A stretch of DNA of 64,000 nt from the NCBI RefSeq assembly GCF_024349685.1, contig NZ_AP025944.1, forward strand, positions 1,060,001 through 1,124,000. Reading direction: 5' to 3'. This DNA comes from Pseudomonas sp. LRP2-20. Its GTDB lineage: Bacteria; Pseudomonadota; Gammaproteobacteria; Pseudomonadales; Pseudomonadaceae. Made by a program: the position numbers and the translations under genes. The notes under the pieces were generated by a model. That model searched no databases. It had not been told where the DNA came from and saw nothing but the letters and a program-made list of their open reading frames with translations. Positions 30,058 to 41,306 of this stretch are shown piece by piece; positions within the stretch are counted from its first letter, which is position 1, and each line of letters begins with the position of its first letter.

Positions 30058-30356
30058 GCGAGGCCGCTGTAACCATGGCCGAGCCGGGCGTGCTGTGCCT
30101 GGCCGGCGAACTGGATTACCGCAGCGGGCCGGCCCTGCGCAAGCAGGGCAAGGCGCTGATCGGCGCCTGCCGTGAAGCGCGTCTGGTGCTGGACTGCTCG
30201 GCCGTGGCGCGCTCCACCAGTGTCGGCCTGTCGCTGCTGCTGGCGTTCATCCGTGACGCCCAGGCTGCCGGCAAGGCCTTCGAAGTGCGTGGCATGCCCG
30301 ACGACATGCGGGAAATCGCCGGGGTCTATGACCTCGATGAGGTGCTGGCAAGCTGA
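30054..30356 (+). CDS. mlaB: STAS-domain protein MlaB
   Basis: MlaB is a small cytoplasmic STAS protein that binds MlaF and is needed for transporter activity. The 100 residues include LDYRSGPALRKQGKALI and the STAS helix region ARSTSVGLSLLLAF. The ATG overlaps the mlaC stop. A strong terminator follows, ending the mlaFEDCB operon. Confidence 0.92.
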   Translation: MSEAAVTMAEPGVLCLAGELDYRSGPALRKQGKALIGACREARLVLDCSAVARSTSVGLSLLLAFIRDAQAAGKAFEVRGMPDDMREIAGVYDLDEVLAS

Positions 30357-30376
30357 TGGCTTGGCAGTGAAGAGAG

Positions 30377-30428
30377 GCCCCTCGGTCGCGCGCCCCTTCG
30401 TTGGGCTTCGCAGGCGAGGGGCTTTTTT
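30377..30428 (+). terminator. Rho-independent terminator of the mla operon
   Basis: GCCCCTCG (30377) and CGAGGGGC (30415) form an 8-bp stem with a structured 30-nt interior, followed immediately by six T. Confidence 0.82.
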
Positions 30429-30474
30429 GTATGATGGCCGACCCGTGCGCATCGGGCGCCGATTGAGGTTGAGC

Positions 30475-32003
<1,529 letters not shown>

Positions 32004-32096
32004 TCGCCCACTGGCACAAGGATGTGTCATTCGAATTGAATGCGGTCGGGCGATAGTTGCCCGGCCGGCAGTAGCCGCTTAAGGACCGACGTTCCA

Positions 32097-32732
32097 ATGT
32101 TGACCATCGCGCTTTCCAAAGGCCGTATTCTCGACGATACCCTGCCATTGCTGGCCGAGGCCGGTATCGTGCCGACCGAGAATCCGGACAAGAGCCGCAA
32201 GCTGATCATCCCCACCACGCAGGACGACGTGCGCCTGCTGATCGTGCGTGCCACCGACGTGCCGACCTATGTCGAGCATGGTGCTGCCGACCTCGGTGTG
32301 GCTGGCAAGGACGTGCTGATGGAGTACGGCGGCCAAGGCCTGTATGAACCACTGGACCTGCAGATTGCCCGCTGCAAGCTGATGACCGCCGGTGTGGTCG
32401 GTGCGCCCGAGCCCAAGGGCCGCCTGCGCGTCGCCACCAAGTTCGTCAACGTGGCCAAGCGTTATTACGCCGAGCAGGGCCGCCAGGTCGACATCATCAA
32501 GCTGTACGGCTCGATGGAGCTGGCCCCGCTGATCAACCTCGCCGACAAGATCATCGACGTGGTCGACACCGGCAACACCCTGCGTGCCAACGGCCTGGAA
32601 CCCCAGGAACTGATCGCCACGATCAGCTCGCGCCTGGTGGTCAACAAGGCCTCCATGAAGATGCAGCACGCCCGCATCCAGAGCCTGATCGACACGCTGC
32701 GCCAAGCGGTCGAATCCCGACACCGCGGCTAA
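32097..32732 (+). CDS. hisG: ATP phosphoribosyltransferase, short form
   Basis: HisG joins ATP and PRPP to start histidine synthesis. The 211 residues are the short form, which lacks the C-terminal regulatory domain and needs HisZ, encoded elsewhere. Motifs are [19 protein letters not shown] and [15 protein letters not shown] (PRPP loop). The start is the ATG at 32097; AAGGA lies about 11 nt upstream, a slightly long spacing. Confidence 0.97.
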   Translation: MLTIALSKGRILDDTLPLLAEAGIVPTENPDKSRKLIIPTTQDDVRLLIVRATDVPTYVEHGAADLGVAGKDVLMEYGGQGLYEPLDLQIARCKLMTAGVVGAPEPKGRLRVATKFVNVAKRYYAEQGRQVDIIKLYGSMELAPLINLADKIIDVVDTGNTLRANGLEPQELIATISSRLVVNKASMKMQHARIQSLIDTLRQAVESRHRG

Positions 32733-32749
32733 GACTCACTACCTCCTGC

Positions 32750-32770
32750 GCGCGACCTCCGCTGTCGCGC
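32750..32770 (+). other. Hairpin between hisG and hisD
   Basis: GCGCGAC and GTCGCGC form a 7-bp stem with a 7-nt loop, within the 136-bp hisG-hisD spacer. No T run follows. It may stabilise the hisG mRNA or attenuate; evidence is thin. Confidence 0.3.
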
Positions 32771-32868
32771 CCGTCTATCCGCGTCATAGCCATTTTTCTC
32801 GGGTGCCCGCGCGGATGGACTGGTAGCCTAGGGCGCCTGAGCATTCGCTAACAATCGAGGCCCTCGCC

Positions 32869-34194
32869 ATGACCGTGTCCACTGCAATTGCCCGTCTCAA
32901 CGCTGCTGATCCGGATTTCGCCCGACATCTGGATCATCTGCTGAGCTGGGAAAGTGTGTCCGATGACGCGGTCAACCAGCGCGTGCTCGACATCATCAAG
33001 GCCGTGCGCGAGCGCGGTGACGCCGCGCTGGTGGAATTCACCCAGCGCTTCGACGGCGTTGACGCCAAGTCCATCGATGACCTGATCCTTGGTCGCGAGC
33101 GCCTGGAGCTGGCACTGACCCGCATCACCGACGCCCAGCGTCAGGCCCTGGAAAAAGCCGCCAGCCGCGTGCGCCTGTACCACGAGCGCCAAAAGCAGGA
33201 CTCATGGCAGTACACCGAAGCGGACGGCACCGTGCTCGGTCAGAAGGTCACGCCGCTGGACCGCGCCGGCCTGTACGTGCCGGGTGGCAAGGCGTCGTAC
33301 CCTTCGTCGGTGCTGATGAATGCCATTCCGGCCAAGGTCGCTGGCGTCACCGAGGTGGTGATGGTGGTGCCGACCCCGCGTGGCGAGGTCAACGAACTGG
33401 TGCTGGCTGCTGCGTGCATCGCCGGTGTCGATCGGGTGTTCACCGTCGGCGGCGCCCAGGCCGTTGCAGCCCTGGCCTATGGCACCGAAAGCGTGCCGCA
33501 GGTCGACAAGATCGTCGGCCCGGGCAACATCTACGTGGCCACTGCCAAGCGCCACGTGTTTGGCCAGGTCGGCATCGACATGATCGCCGGCCCTTCGGAA
33601 ATCCTCGTGGTGTGCGACGGCCAGACCGACCCGGACTGGATCGCCATGGACCTGTTCTCCCAGGCCGAGCACGATGAAGACGCCCAGGCCATCCTGGTCA
33701 GCCCGGATGCCGCATTCCTCGACCGCGTGGCCGCGAGCATCGACAAGCTGCTGCCGACCATGGAGCGCGCCGAGATCATCGGCAAGTCGATCAACGGCCG
33801 GGGTGCGCTGATCCAGGTGCGCGACATGCAGCAGGCCATGGAAGTGGCCAACCGCATCGCCCCAGAGCACCTCGAGCTGTCGGTTGCCGACCCGCAAGCC
33901 TGGCTGCCGCAGATCCGCCACGCCGGCGCGATCTTCATGGGCCGCCACACCAGCGAGGCGCTGGGCGACTACTGCGCGGGCCCCAACCACGTGTTGCCGA
34001 CCTCCGGCACTGCGCGTTTCTCGTCGCCGCTGGGCGTGTATGACTTCCAGAAGCGCTCGTCGATCATCTTCTGCTCCGAGCAGGGCGCATCCGAGCTGGG
34101 TCACACCGCCTCGGTCCTGGCCCGTGGCGAGTCGCTGACCGCCCACGCCCGCAGTGCTGAATACCGTATCCTGACCCAAGACAAGGGGAACTGA
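32869..34194 (+). CDS. hisD: Histidinol dehydrogenase
   Basis: HisD is the zinc enzyme that oxidises L-histidinol to L-histidine in two NAD steps. The 441 residues contain the signature [16 protein letters not shown], zinc ligands within [10 protein letters not shown], and the [18 protein letters not shown] block. CGAGG lies 8 nt before the ATG. hisC follows after 2 nt, so hisD and hisC are cotranslated. Confidence 0.98.
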   Translation: MTVSTAIARLNAADPDFARHLDHLLSWESVSDDAVNQRVLDIIKAVRERGDAALVEFTQRFDGVDAKSIDDLILGRERLELALTRITDAQRQALEKAASRVRLYHERQKQDSWQYTEADGTVLGQKVTPLDRAGLYVPGGKASYPSSVLMNAIPAKVAGVTEVVMVVPTPRGEVNELVLAAACIAGVDRVFTVGGAQAVAALAYGTESVPQVDKIVGPGNIYVATAKRHVFGQVGIDMIAGPSEILVVCDGQTDPDWIAMDLFSQAEHDEDAQAILVSPDAAFLDRVAASIDKLLPTMERAEIIGKSINGRGALIQVRDMQQAMEVANRIAPEHLELSVADPQAWLPQIRHAGAIFMGRHTSEALGDYCAGPNHVLPTSGTARFSSPLGVYDFQKRSSIIFCSEQGASELGHTASVLARGESLTAHARSAEYRILTQDKGN

Positions 34195-34196
34195 AC

Positions 34197-35246
34197 ATGA
34201 GTCGATTCTGGAGCCCCTTCGTCAAGGCACTGGTGCCGTACGTGCCGGGCGAGCAGCCGAAAATGGCCCGCCTGGTGAAGCTGAACACCAACGAGAACCC
34301 GTATGGCCCGTCGCCCAAGGCGCTGGAAGCCATGCGCGCTGAACTGAACGACAACCTGCGCCTGTATCCGGACCCGAACAGTGACCGGCTCAAGCAGGCG
34401 GTGGCCGACTACTACGGCGTCACCGCAGCCCAGGTATTCGTCGGCAACGGCTCGGACGAGGTGCTGGCGCACATTTTCCACGGTTTGTTCCAGCACGATC
34501 GTGGCCCGCTGCTGTTCCCGGATGTCAGCTACAGCTTCTATCCGGTCTATTGCGGCCTGTATGGCATTCCATTCGAGCAGGTGGCGCTGGATGAGCAGTT
34601 CCAGATCCGCATCGCCGACTACGCCAAGGCCAACGCCGGGATCATCTTCCCCAACCCCAACGCGCCAACCGGCTGCCTGCTGCCGCTGCAAGCGATCGAG
34701 CAGTTGCTGCAGGCCAACCGCGATTCGGTCGTGGTGGTGGATGAGGCCTACATTGATTTCGGGGGTGAGACGGCCATCAGCCTGGTGGATCGTTATGACA
34801 ACCTGCTGGTGACCCAGACCCTGTCGAAATCGCGCTCGCTGGCCGGTCTGCGGGTCGGCCTGGCCGTCGGCCATCCGGACCTGATCGAAGCGCTGGAGCG
34901 AATCAAGAACAGCTTCAACTCCTACCCGCTGGACCGCATGGCCATCGTGGGTGCAGCGGCGGCGTTCGAAGATCAGGCCTATTTCGAGGAAACCTGCCGC
35001 AAGGTGATCGGCAGCCGTGAAGCGCTGGTCGAGCAGTTGGTTGCAAAGGGCTTCGAAGTGCTGCCATCGGCGGCCAACTTCATCTTTGCCCGCCACCCGC
35101 AGCAGGATGCCGCGCAACTGGCGGCGCGCCTGCGTGAGCAAGGTGTGATCGTGCGTCACTTCAAGCAGGAGCGGATTGCCCAGTTCCTGCGTATCACCAT
35201 TGGTACGCCCGAGATGAACCAGGCGTTGATCGACGCCCTGAACTGA
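34197..35246 (+). CDS. hisC: Histidinol-phosphate aminotransferase
   Basis: HisC transaminates imidazole acetol phosphate to histidinol phosphate. The 349-residue class I/II aminotransferase has the PLP lysine near residue 211 in [14 protein letters not shown], plus [13 protein letters not shown] and [17 protein letters not shown] lies before the ATG. It ends the murA-hisGDC run; a hairpin follows 13 bp downstream. Confidence 0.97.
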   Translation: MSRFWSPFVKALVPYVPGEQPKMARLVKLNTNENPYGPSPKALEAMRAELNDNLRLYPDPNSDRLKQAVADYYGVTAAQVFVGNGSDEVLAHIFHGLFQHDRGPLLFPDVSYSFYPVYCGLYGIPFEQVALDEQFQIRIADYAKANAGIIFPNPNAPTGCLLPLQAIEQLLQANRDSVVVVDEAYIDFGGETAISLVDRYDNLLVTQTLSKSRSLAGLRVGLAVGHPDLIEALERIKNSFNSYPLDRMAIVGAAAAFEDQAYFEETCRKVIGSREALVEQLVAKGFEVLPSAANFIFARHPQQDAAQLAARLREQGVIVRHFKQERIAQFLRITIGTPEMNQALIDALN

Positions 35247-35258
35247 GCCCGGCTTGCT

Positions 35259-35286
35259 GCAGGAGCGGGTGTGCTCGCTCCTGCAG
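35259..35286. terminator. Hairpin between convergent hisC and the phosphodiesterase gene
   Basis: TGCAGGAGCG and CGCTCCTGCA form a 10-bp stem with an 8-nt loop. The sequence is REP-like and lies where both convergent transcripts should end. No T run. Confidence 0.5.
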
Positions 35287-35300
35287 GCAATGTGCGTGCA

Positions 35301-36509
35301 TCAGTAGCTGTTTTCTTCGATGACGATTGGTTTGCTGACGGGCCGGGTGCGCACCGCCACCGGTGTGTCATCCAGCTCAAGCACGTAGTCGTTGGGCTGG
35401 CGCATGCCCTGTGGATCAGTCCATTGCTGCAGGTAGGCTGGCACGTTAGCCACTACCTGGCCATTTCTGTGAATGATCACCGTGCCTTGCGAGTCGCTGT
35501 TCCACAGCAACTTGGCGGCGCCTTCAATGGCCCGCGCCTTGCGTACTCCCGTAGCGCCAAGCAGTGGCGTGCCATCGAGCCTCCATTCGGGCAGCAGGTC
35601 GAGGCCCATGTGCCTGAGCACGGTCGGGGCCACCGAGGTCTGCGCCGCGTAGCCATACAGGTTGTTGGGCCCCGGGTTGTCCTCTGGAATGCTTGGCTGG
35701 TTCAACTCTTCGTTCAACGACTTGTTGCTGGCAATGAAGACCGTCTTCTCCTGTTCGGTCATCCCACCATGCCCTGTGCCCTCATAATCACGACCGTGGT
35801 CAGTGCAGACGATCACCAGCCAGTTTTCCTGGGGGTTCTTGTAGGCACGTGCCTTGACCTTGTCCAGCAGGCGCCCGAGCCTGTTGTCAGCTTCGCGCAG
35901 GGCAAACTGGTAGGCCGGGCCAAAGCCGCTGGCATGGCCGACCTCATCGGGATCGTCGAGCTGGATGAAGGTGAAGTCGGCAGGTGTGCTTTCTAGGATC
36001 TCCAGAGTTCGGAGGGTGACCTGTTCATCGGTCAGGCCGCTTTCGCGCACATTGCTGCCTTGCGCGTCCTCCAGCAGGAAAGCCGTGTTGATCGGTGACC
36101 AGTTGACGATGCTGGACAGGTAAGCGTTCGGCAGGGCATCACGTAGTCGTTTGAACAGGCTGGGGAACTCAGGGTCGACGCGCAAGGATCCGGCATTGGA
36201 AATGACCCCGTGCTTGTTGGCCCATACCCCGGTGAGCAAGGTCATCCAGCCTGGGTCACTGATGGTCGCCTGTTCACTTGCGCGGCCACTTATGCCGCCG
36301 GCATAGGCTTTATTGTGGAGCATGCGCTTCTTCAGGTGGGTATCGGCGCCCAGTTGTTCGTAGTACTGCAACTGCACGCCGTCCATGCCGATGATGAGTG
36401 TTTTGGGGTGTATGGGGGGCTGCCTGTGCTCGCAGCCTCTGAAGAGCAGGCTGAACAGCAGGGCGGCTGTCACCAGCGCACCCAACCGCAATGCTTTGGA
36501 AGTGAACAT
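35301..36509 (-). CDS. Type I phosphodiesterase / alkaline-phosphatase-fold exported hydrolase
   Basis: This is a 402-residue protein with an N-terminal hydrophobic signal or anchor (LGALVTAALLFSLLF) followed by a Cys, not a good lipobox. Metal-site motifs are KTLIIGMDGVQ, SDPGWMTLLTG with the probable Thr nucleophile, LDDPDEVGHASGFGPAY, and VCTDHGRDYEGTGHGG. This is the nucleotide pyrophosphatase/phosphodiesterase fold acting outside the cytoplasm. The substrate is unknown. It is divergent from a GntR regulator across a palindrome-containing gap, which may make it the regulator's target. Confidence 0.85.
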   Translation of the reverse strand: MFTSKALRLGALVTAALLFSLLFRGCEHRQPPIHPKTLIIGMDGVQLQYYEQLGADTHLKKRMLHNKAYAGGISGRASEQATISDPGWMTLLTGVWANKHGVISNAGSLRVDPEFPSLFKRLRDALPNAYLSSIVNWSPINTAFLLEDAQGSNVRESGLTDEQVTLRTLEILESTPADFTFIQLDDPDEVGHASGFGPAYQFALREADNRLGRLLDKVKARAYKNPQENWLVIVCTDHGRDYEGTGHGGMTEQEKTVFIASNKSLNEELNQPSIPEDNPGPNNLYGYAAQTSVAPTVLRHMGLDLLPEWRLDGTPLLGATGVRKARAIEGAAKLLWNSDSQGTVIIHRNGQVVANVPAYLQQWTDPQGMRQPNDYVLELDDTPVAVRTRPVSKPIVIEENSY

Positions 36510-36552
36510 GAATCGTGCCTTGATGGAGTCGCGCCAAGCGTTACAACAAGGC

Positions 36553-36587
36553 ATTCAACTGACAACTGGTAAAAATGCCAGTTGAAT
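36553..36587. promoter_or_regulatory. Overlapping inverted repeats between phosphodiesterase and GntR genes
   Basis: CAACTGG and CCAGTTG (36563-36569 and 36578-36584) are separated by 8 bp. A second arm, ATTCAACTG (36553-36561), also pairs with CAGTTGAAT (36579-36587). It lies 44 bp upstream of the phosphodiesterase start and 61 bp upstream of the regulator start, a natural operator position. Confidence 0.4.
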
Positions 36588-36647
36588 TGATGTCCGGAAG
36601 GCGTTCCATTAAGCTTCGCAAATTCATCGGATGATTGGTTGAGTGAA

Positions 36648-37298
36648 ATGAGCAGTGAATTGACCAAGCGATCCCTGGTCGAACTTGCCGTAGAGCGGAT
36701 GCGTGAGCGCATTGTGCAAGGCGACTGGCAAGTCGGGCAGCGCCTGCCGACCGAGCCGGTGCTGGCGCTGGAAATGGGCATCAGCCGCAATACCGTGCGC
36801 GAAGCCATGCGCGTGCTGGCATTCAGTGGCCTGGTGGAAATCCGCCAGGGTGACGGCAGTTACCTGCGCACCTGCCAGGATCCGCTGCAAGCCGTGCAGG
36901 CCATGTCGCGTTGCACCCTGGAGCAGGCCCGCGAAACCCGGCGCATCCTCGAAACCGAGGCGATCGGCCTTGCGGCGTTGCGCCGTACCGACGCGGACCT
37001 GCAAGCCTTGCGCGCAGCACTGACGGGCAGTGCCGAGCACTTCCACGGTGATGTCGATGCCTATGTCAGCTGCGACCTGGTGTTTCACCAGCGGCTGATC
37101 GACGCCGCGCACAACCCGGCACTGAGCGAGCTGTACCGCTACTTTTCCGGCGTGGTGGCCGCCGCGCTGCAACACAACATGGCGACCGTGCCACGCAGCC
37201 AGGCGACTTTCGACCTGCACGGGCAGATCCTCGACGCCATCGAACAACGCGATCCGGAGCGGGCCAAGGCCCTGAGCCGGACCCTCATCGAATCCTGA
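36648..37298 (+). CDS. GntR-family (FadR-type) transcriptional regulator
   Basis: The 216 residues carry an N-terminal winged helix (LPTEPVLALEMGISRNTVREAMRVLAFSGLVEIRQGDGSYL) and a C-terminal helical FCD ligand domain with His residues that could hold a metal (CDLVFHQRLIDAAHNPAL, FDLHGQIL). The ATG gives MSSELTKRSLVELAVERM; a TTG three codons earlier is less likely. It is 13 bp upstream of an MFS gene, so it probably controls that transporter and perhaps the divergent phosphodiesterase. The ligand is unknown. Confidence 0.9.
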   Translation: MSSELTKRSLVELAVERMRERIVQGDWQVGQRLPTEPVLALEMGISRNTVREAMRVLAFSGLVEIRQGDGSYLRTCQDPLQAVQAMSRCTLEQARETRRILETEAIGLAALRRTDADLQALRAALTGSAEHFHGDVDAYVSCDLVFHQRLIDAAHNPALSELYRYFSGVVAAALQHNMATVPRSQATFDLHGQILDAIEQRDPERAKALSRTLIES

Positions 37299-37311
37299 AG
37301 ACGAAAAGGCC

Positions 37312-38592
37312 ATGGCTGAACCAATGACCCGAGACGCGCCTGCCCGCGAGCGAGAACTGGAAGAACTGCTGATCGACGCCGAGGCCGACGATGCCCAGGT
37401 GCAACAACAAGCGCCGGCTCTGCAGCGGCCCTGGCTATTGCTGCTGGGTCTGGTGCTGGTGGCGCTGAACCTGCGGCCGGCATTGTCGAGCATGGCGCCG
37501 GTGCTTGGCCAGGTCGCTGCGGGGCTGGGCCTGAATGCCTCCGAGGCCGGTCTGCTGACCACCTTGCCGGTGCTCTGCCTGGGGCTGTTCGCACCGCTGG
37601 CACCGGTCCTGGCACGCCGTTTCGGCAGCGAGCGGGTGATCCTGGGCATCCTGCTCACCTTGGCATTGGGTATCGTGGTGCGCAGCGCCCTGGGGGCTGC
37701 CGGGGTGTTCATCGGCAGCCTGATGGCGGGGGCCAGCATCGGCATCATCGGGGTGCTGTTGCCGGGTATCGTCAAGCGCGACTTCCCGCAGCATGCGGGT
37801 ACCCTGACCGGCGTCTACACCATGGCGCTGTGCCTGGGGGCGGCCATGGCCGCGGGGGCCACAGTGCCGCTGACCCAGCATTTCGATGACAACTGGGCCC
37901 TGGGCCTTGGCTTCTGGATGATACCGGCGCTGCTGGCGATGCTCATCTGGTTGCCACAAGCGCGCCAGGGCCACGGCCTGCACAAGGCTGCCTACCGGGT
38001 GCGCGGGCTTTGGCGAGACCCTCTGGCGTGGCAGGTAACGCTGTACATGGGGTTGCAGTCGTCGCTGGCGTACATCGTCTTTGGCTGGTTGCCGTCGATC
38101 CTCATTGGCCGCGGCCTGAGCCCGACCGAAGCCGGCCTGGTGCTGTCCGGCTCGGTGATCGTACAGCTGGTCAGCTCGCTGAGCGCACCTTGGCTGGCGA
38201 CCCGTGGCAAAGACCAGCGCCTGGCCATCGTGATCGTCATGCTGGTGACGCTGGCTGGGCTGTTCGGTTGCCTGTATGCACCGGTCGAGGGTTTGTGGGG
38301 CTGGGCAGTACTGCTGGGGCTGGGGCAGGGCGGTACTTTCGCCTTGGCCCTTACGTTGATCGTGCTGCGCTCGAAGGATGCCCATGTGGCGGCAAACTTG
38401 TCGAGCATGGCGCAGGGGGTGGGGTATACCCTGGCATCCATGGGCCCGTTTGCGGTTGGCCTGGTGCATGACCTGACCGGGGGCTGGGCGGCGGTGGGCT
38501 GGATCTTCGCCGTGCTGGGCGTCGGGGCGATCGTGTTCGGGCTTGGCGCCGGGCGGGCTCTGCATGTGCAGGTGAGCAGCGAAAAACTCTGA
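37312..38592 (+). CDS. MFS transporter, CynX/NimT family
   Basis: This is a 426-residue, 12-helix major-facilitator protein with a charged ~40-residue cytoplasmic N-terminus rich in Glu, Asp and Gln. The first helix LLLLGLVLVALNLRPALSSMAPVL and the following LGLNASEAGLLTTLPVLCLGLFAPLAP are typical of the cyanate/2-nitroimidazole (CynX/NimT) branch. It forms a probable operon with the GntR gene. The substrate cannot be assigned from sequence. Confidence 0.9.
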   Translation: MAEPMTRDAPARERELEELLIDAEADDAQVQQQAPALQRPWLLLLGLVLVALNLRPALSSMAPVLGQVAAGLGLNASEAGLLTTLPVLCLGLFAPLAPVLARRFGSERVILGILLTLALGIVVRSALGAAGVFIGSLMAGASIGIIGVLLPGIVKRDFPQHAGTLTGVYTMALCLGAAMAAGATVPLTQHFDDNWALGLGFWMIPALLAMLIWLPQARQGHGLHKAAYRVRGLWRDPLAWQVTLYMGLQSSLAYIVFGWLPSILIGRGLSPTEAGLVLSGSVIVQLVSSLSAPWLATRGKDQRLAIVIVMLVTLAGLFGCLYAPVEGLWGWAVLLGLGQGGTFALALTLIVLRSKDAHVAANLSSMAQGVGYTLASMGPFAVGLVHDLTGGWAAVGWIFAVLGVGAIVFGLGAGRALHVQVSSEKL

Positions 38593-38616
38593 CATCGAGG
38601 CCGGCCTTGCCGACCT

Positions 38617-38640
38617 CTTCGCGGGTAAACCCGCTCTCAC
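38617..38640. repeat. Degenerate single REP-like hairpin
   Basis: CTTCGCGGGTAAACCCGCTC resembles one arm of the REP family found elsewhere here, without a mirror copy. It sits in the 195-bp gap after the MFS gene. Confidence 0.5.
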
Positions 38641-38787
38641 TGGAGTACCGCCAGCTCGAGGATTGCGGTGAGCCTGTGGGTGCGGCGGTTCGGCGCCCCG
38701 ACTTGCCAGTGAAGAGGCTGGTACTGGCGTATGCAGGCGGGGCAGATTATCGTGCAACATCCCATTCCCAGGACGGACCAGCCCCCC

Positions 38788-39258
38788 ATGAGCGACGCCA
38801 ACCGTGACCTGATCACCCGCTTCTACCAGGCCTTCCAGCGCCTGGACGCCGAGGCCATGGTGGCCTGCTACAGCGACGACATCGTTTTCAGCGACCCCGT
38901 GTTCGGCACCCTGCGCGGCCGCGACGCAGGCGATATGTGGCGCATGCTCACCACCCGCGCCAAGGATTTTTCGCTGACGTTCGACCAGGTCCGCGCCGAC
39001 TCGCACAGTGGCTGCGCGCACTGGGTTGCAACCTACCTGTTCAGCCAGACCGGCCGCACCGTGGTCAACGATATCCAGGCGCGCTTCATCATTCGCGACG
39101 GCCTGATCTGTCAGCATGACGATACCTTCGACCTGTGGCGCTGGTCGCGTCAGGCGCTGGGGGTGACAGGGGTACTGCTGGGTTGGTCGCCAATGCTGCA
39201 GAACAAGGTGCGCCAGCAGGCGTTCAAAGGGCTGCGAGCGTTCCAGCAGGCGCGCTGA
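38788..39258 (+). CDS. NTF2-like (SnoaL-type) protein
   Basis: This is a 156-residue small alpha+beta cone protein: LITRFYQAFQRLDAEAMVACYSDDIVFSDPVFGTLRGRDAGDMW is the classic NTF2-like N-terminus. Such proteins are isomerases, hydrolases or binding proteins; no specific active site is recognised. The start is the ATG giving MSDANRDL, with a weak ribosome site; the frame is open 19 codons upstream. A GIY-YIG gene follows after 18 bp. Confidence 0.85.
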   Translation: MSDANRDLITRFYQAFQRLDAEAMVACYSDDIVFSDPVFGTLRGRDAGDMWRMLTTRAKDFSLTFDQVRADSHSGCAHWVATYLFSQTGRTVVNDIQARFIIRDGLICQHDDTFDLWRWSRQALGVTGVLLGWSPMLQNKVRQQAFKGLRAFQQAR

Positions 39259-39276
39259 GCGGTTAAGCTGTCGGCC

Positions 39277-39570
39277 ATGAGCATCGTCAACGAAGTCAGC
39301 GAAACCCCGCTGTGCAAACCCTGGTATGTGTATCTGGTGCGGGCTGCCAATGGCTCGCTGTACTGCGGTATCAGCGATGACCCGCAGCGGCGTTTCGCTG
39401 CCCACCAGAAGGGCCAGGGTGCCCGCTATTTCAAGACCAGCCCGGCACAGGCGTTGGTCTACGTCGAGCAATGGCCGGACAAGGGCGAGGCGCTGCGCCA
39501 GGAGCGCCTGGTGAAGAAGTTGCGCAAGTCGGCCAAGGAGGCGCTGGTCGCCTCCTATGCGGCCGTCTGA
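39277..39570 (+). CDS. GIY-YIG nuclease-domain protein (YhbQ/UPF0213 type)
   Basis: This is a 97-residue protein made of one GIY-YIG domain: [39 protein letters not shown] and the Glu-containing [14 protein letters not shown]. Related YhbQ proteins have weak nuclease activity with roles in DNA repair. The stop is immediately adjacent to that of convergent ndpA (39570/39571). Confidence 0.9.
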   Translation: MSIVNEVSETPLCKPWYVYLVRAANGSLYCGISDDPQRRFAAHQKGQGARYFKTSPAQALVYVEQWPDKGEALRQERLVKKLRKSAKEALVASYAAV

Positions 39571-40578
39571 TCAGTCCTTGCGGCGCTTGAGCTGATCCAC
39601 CAGCGTGGTCGGCAGGCCTTTGATGATCAACGTGCCGGCGGCCTCGTCATATTCCACCTTGTCACCCAGCAGGTGCGCCTCGAAGCTGATCGACAAGCCT
39701 TCGGCGCGCCCGGTGAAGCGGCGGAACTGGTTGAGGGTGCGTTTGTCCGCAGGGATTTCCGGCGACAGGCCGTAGTCCTTGTTGCGGATGTGGTCGTAGA
39801 AGGCCTTGGGGCGGTCCTCGTCAATCAGGCTCGACAGCTCTTCGAGGGTCACCGGTTCACCCAGCTTGGTCTGGGTGGTGGCGTACTCGACCAGGGTCTG
39901 GGTCTTTTCGCGGGCGGCTTCTTCTGGCAAGTCCTCGCTTTCGACGAAGTCGCTGAAGGCCTTGAGCAGGGTGCGCGTCTCGCCAGGGCCGTCGACGCCT
40001 TCCTGGCAGCCGATGAAGTCGCGGAAGTAATCCGACACCTTCTTGCCGTTCTTGCCCTTGATGAACGAGATGTACTGTTTGGAGTTCTGGTTGTTCTTCC
40101 ACTCCGACAGGTTGATTCGCGCCGCCAGGTGCAGCTGGCCGAGGTCCAGGTGGCGCGACGGTGTCACGTCCAGCTCGGCATTCACCGCCACGCCTTCGCT
40201 GTGGTGCAGCAGGGCGATGGCCAGGTAGTCGGTCATGCCTTGCTGGTAGTGCGCGAACAAAATGTGGCCGCCGGTGGAGAGGTTGGACTCTTCCATCAGC
40301 TTTTGCAGGTGCTCCACCGCCACCCGGCTGAACGCGGTGAAGTCTTTCTCGTTTTCCAGGTACTGTTTCAGCCAGCCGCTCAGCGGGTAGGCGCCGGACT
40401 CGCCGTGGAAGAAGCCCCAGGCCTTGCCTTGCTTGGCGTTGTAGCTGTCGTTGAGGTCGGCCAGGAGGTTTTCGATGGCGTCCGATGCGCCCAGTTCGGT
40501 ATCCCGTGCATGGAGCACGGCGGGGCTGCCATCGGGCTTCTTGTCGATCAGGTGAACGATGCAATGACGGATTGGCAT
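39571..40578 (-). CDS. ndpA: Nucleoid-associated protein NdpA (YejK)
   Basis: This is a 335-residue protein of the YejK/NdpA family, found on the nucleoid. It starts [20 protein letters not shown], with the family's QKGxAWGFF-type region visible as [14 protein letters not shown]. Its biochemical role is still unclear. It is divergent from hupN, another nucleoid protein, across a 393-bp intergenic region. Confidence 0.93.
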   Translation of the reverse strand: MPIRHCIVHLIDKKPDGSPAVLHARDTELGASDAIENLLADLNDSYNAKQGKAWGFFHGESGAYPLSGWLKQYLENEKDFTAFSRVAVEHLQKLMEESNLSTGGHILFAHYQQGMTDYLAIALLHHSEGVAVNAELDVTPSRHLDLGQLHLAARINLSEWKNNQNSKQYISFIKGKNGKKVSDYFRDFIGCQEGVDGPGETRTLLKAFSDFVESEDLPEEAAREKTQTLVEYATTQTKLGEPVTLEELSSLIDEDRPKAFYDHIRNKDYGLSPEIPADKRTLNQFRRFTGRAEGLSISFEAHLLGDKVEYDEAAGTLIIKGLPTTLVDQLKRRKD

Positions 40579-40971
40579 GGAATTCTCGGTGAGTCCGGGG
40601 CGGCCAAAAGCCGCGCTGCAAAAGTTGTCCAGTTTACCTCAGACAACAGGCGCTGCAGTGGCCGCATGTTGGCAGAAATGCCGGTTGTTCGTTTTTTGTT
40701 CAAAATTGTGGGATTTCGGCTAAAACCCCCGAAAAACCTGCACTAAATCGAAGCGGGTAGCGGATATTTATCCATTCCTGTGGTAGCTTTGCGCCGTCTT
40801 GCGCCCCGTGTGTGGCGCATTGCTGGCAGCGTGCTCATGCCGTGTCGAACCAAACGCCGATTTACGCATCTACATGCGCGATTGGCGCGGCCCTCCAGAA
40901 TTCAGGGGCTGGCCCGATAACGTCGTAGAACGCTGCATAACCACTGAATTAGATAGGGAAGGAACACCACC
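40579..40971. other. Intergenic region between ndpA and hupN
   Basis: This 393-bp divergent region holds no convincing gene. The part at 40680-40790 is AT-rich (TTTTTTGTTCAAAATTG, GCGGATATTTATCC) and is the likely place for the hupN promoter, but I cannot fix -35/-10 boxes with confidence. A GGAAGGA ribosome-binding site precedes hupN. No repeat or RNA gene is recognised. Confidence 0.5.
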
Positions 40972-41253
40972 ATGGCATTGACCAAAGACCAACTGATTGC
41001 CGATATCGCTGAAGCCATCGACGCGCCAAAAACCACCGCTCGTAACGCACTGGAGCAACTGGGCCAGATCGTTGCTGACCAACTGGAAAACGGCGCTGAA
41101 ATCACCCTGCCAGGCATCGGCAAGCTGAAAGTCTCCGAGCGTCCTGCCCGTACCGGCCGCAACCCTTCGACTGGCGCTGCCATCGAAATCGCTGCCAAGA
41201 AAGTCGTCAAGTTCGTTCCGGCCAAAGGCCTGACCGACGCGGTCAACAAGTAA
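40972..41253 (+). CDS. hupN: HU-family DNA-binding protein
   Basis: HU dimers bend DNA and compact the nucleoid. The 93 residues have the full fold (MALTKDQLIADIAEAIDAPKTTAR, GKLKVSERPARTGRNPSTGA with the beta-arm Pro). P. putida encodes three HU genes (hupA, hupB, hupN); the position next to ndpA and rlmF fits hupN, which is inferred from synteny. It is monocistronic, with its own terminator. Confidence 0.9.
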   Translation: MALTKDQLIADIAEAIDAPKTTARNALEQLGQIVADQLENGAEITLPGIGKLKVSERPARTGRNPSTGAAIEIAAKKVVKFVPAKGLTDAVNK

Positions 41254-41271
41254 TCCGTTGACGCAATGACG

Positions 41272-41306
41272 AAACCGCGCCCGGCTTGCCCGGGCGCGGT
41301 TTTTTC
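41272..41306 (+). terminator. Rho-independent terminator of hupN
   Basis: AAACCGCGCCCGG and CCGGGCGCGGTTT form a 13-bp stem with a 5-nt loop and a T run. It overlaps the last bases of convergent rlmF. Confidence 0.9.
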
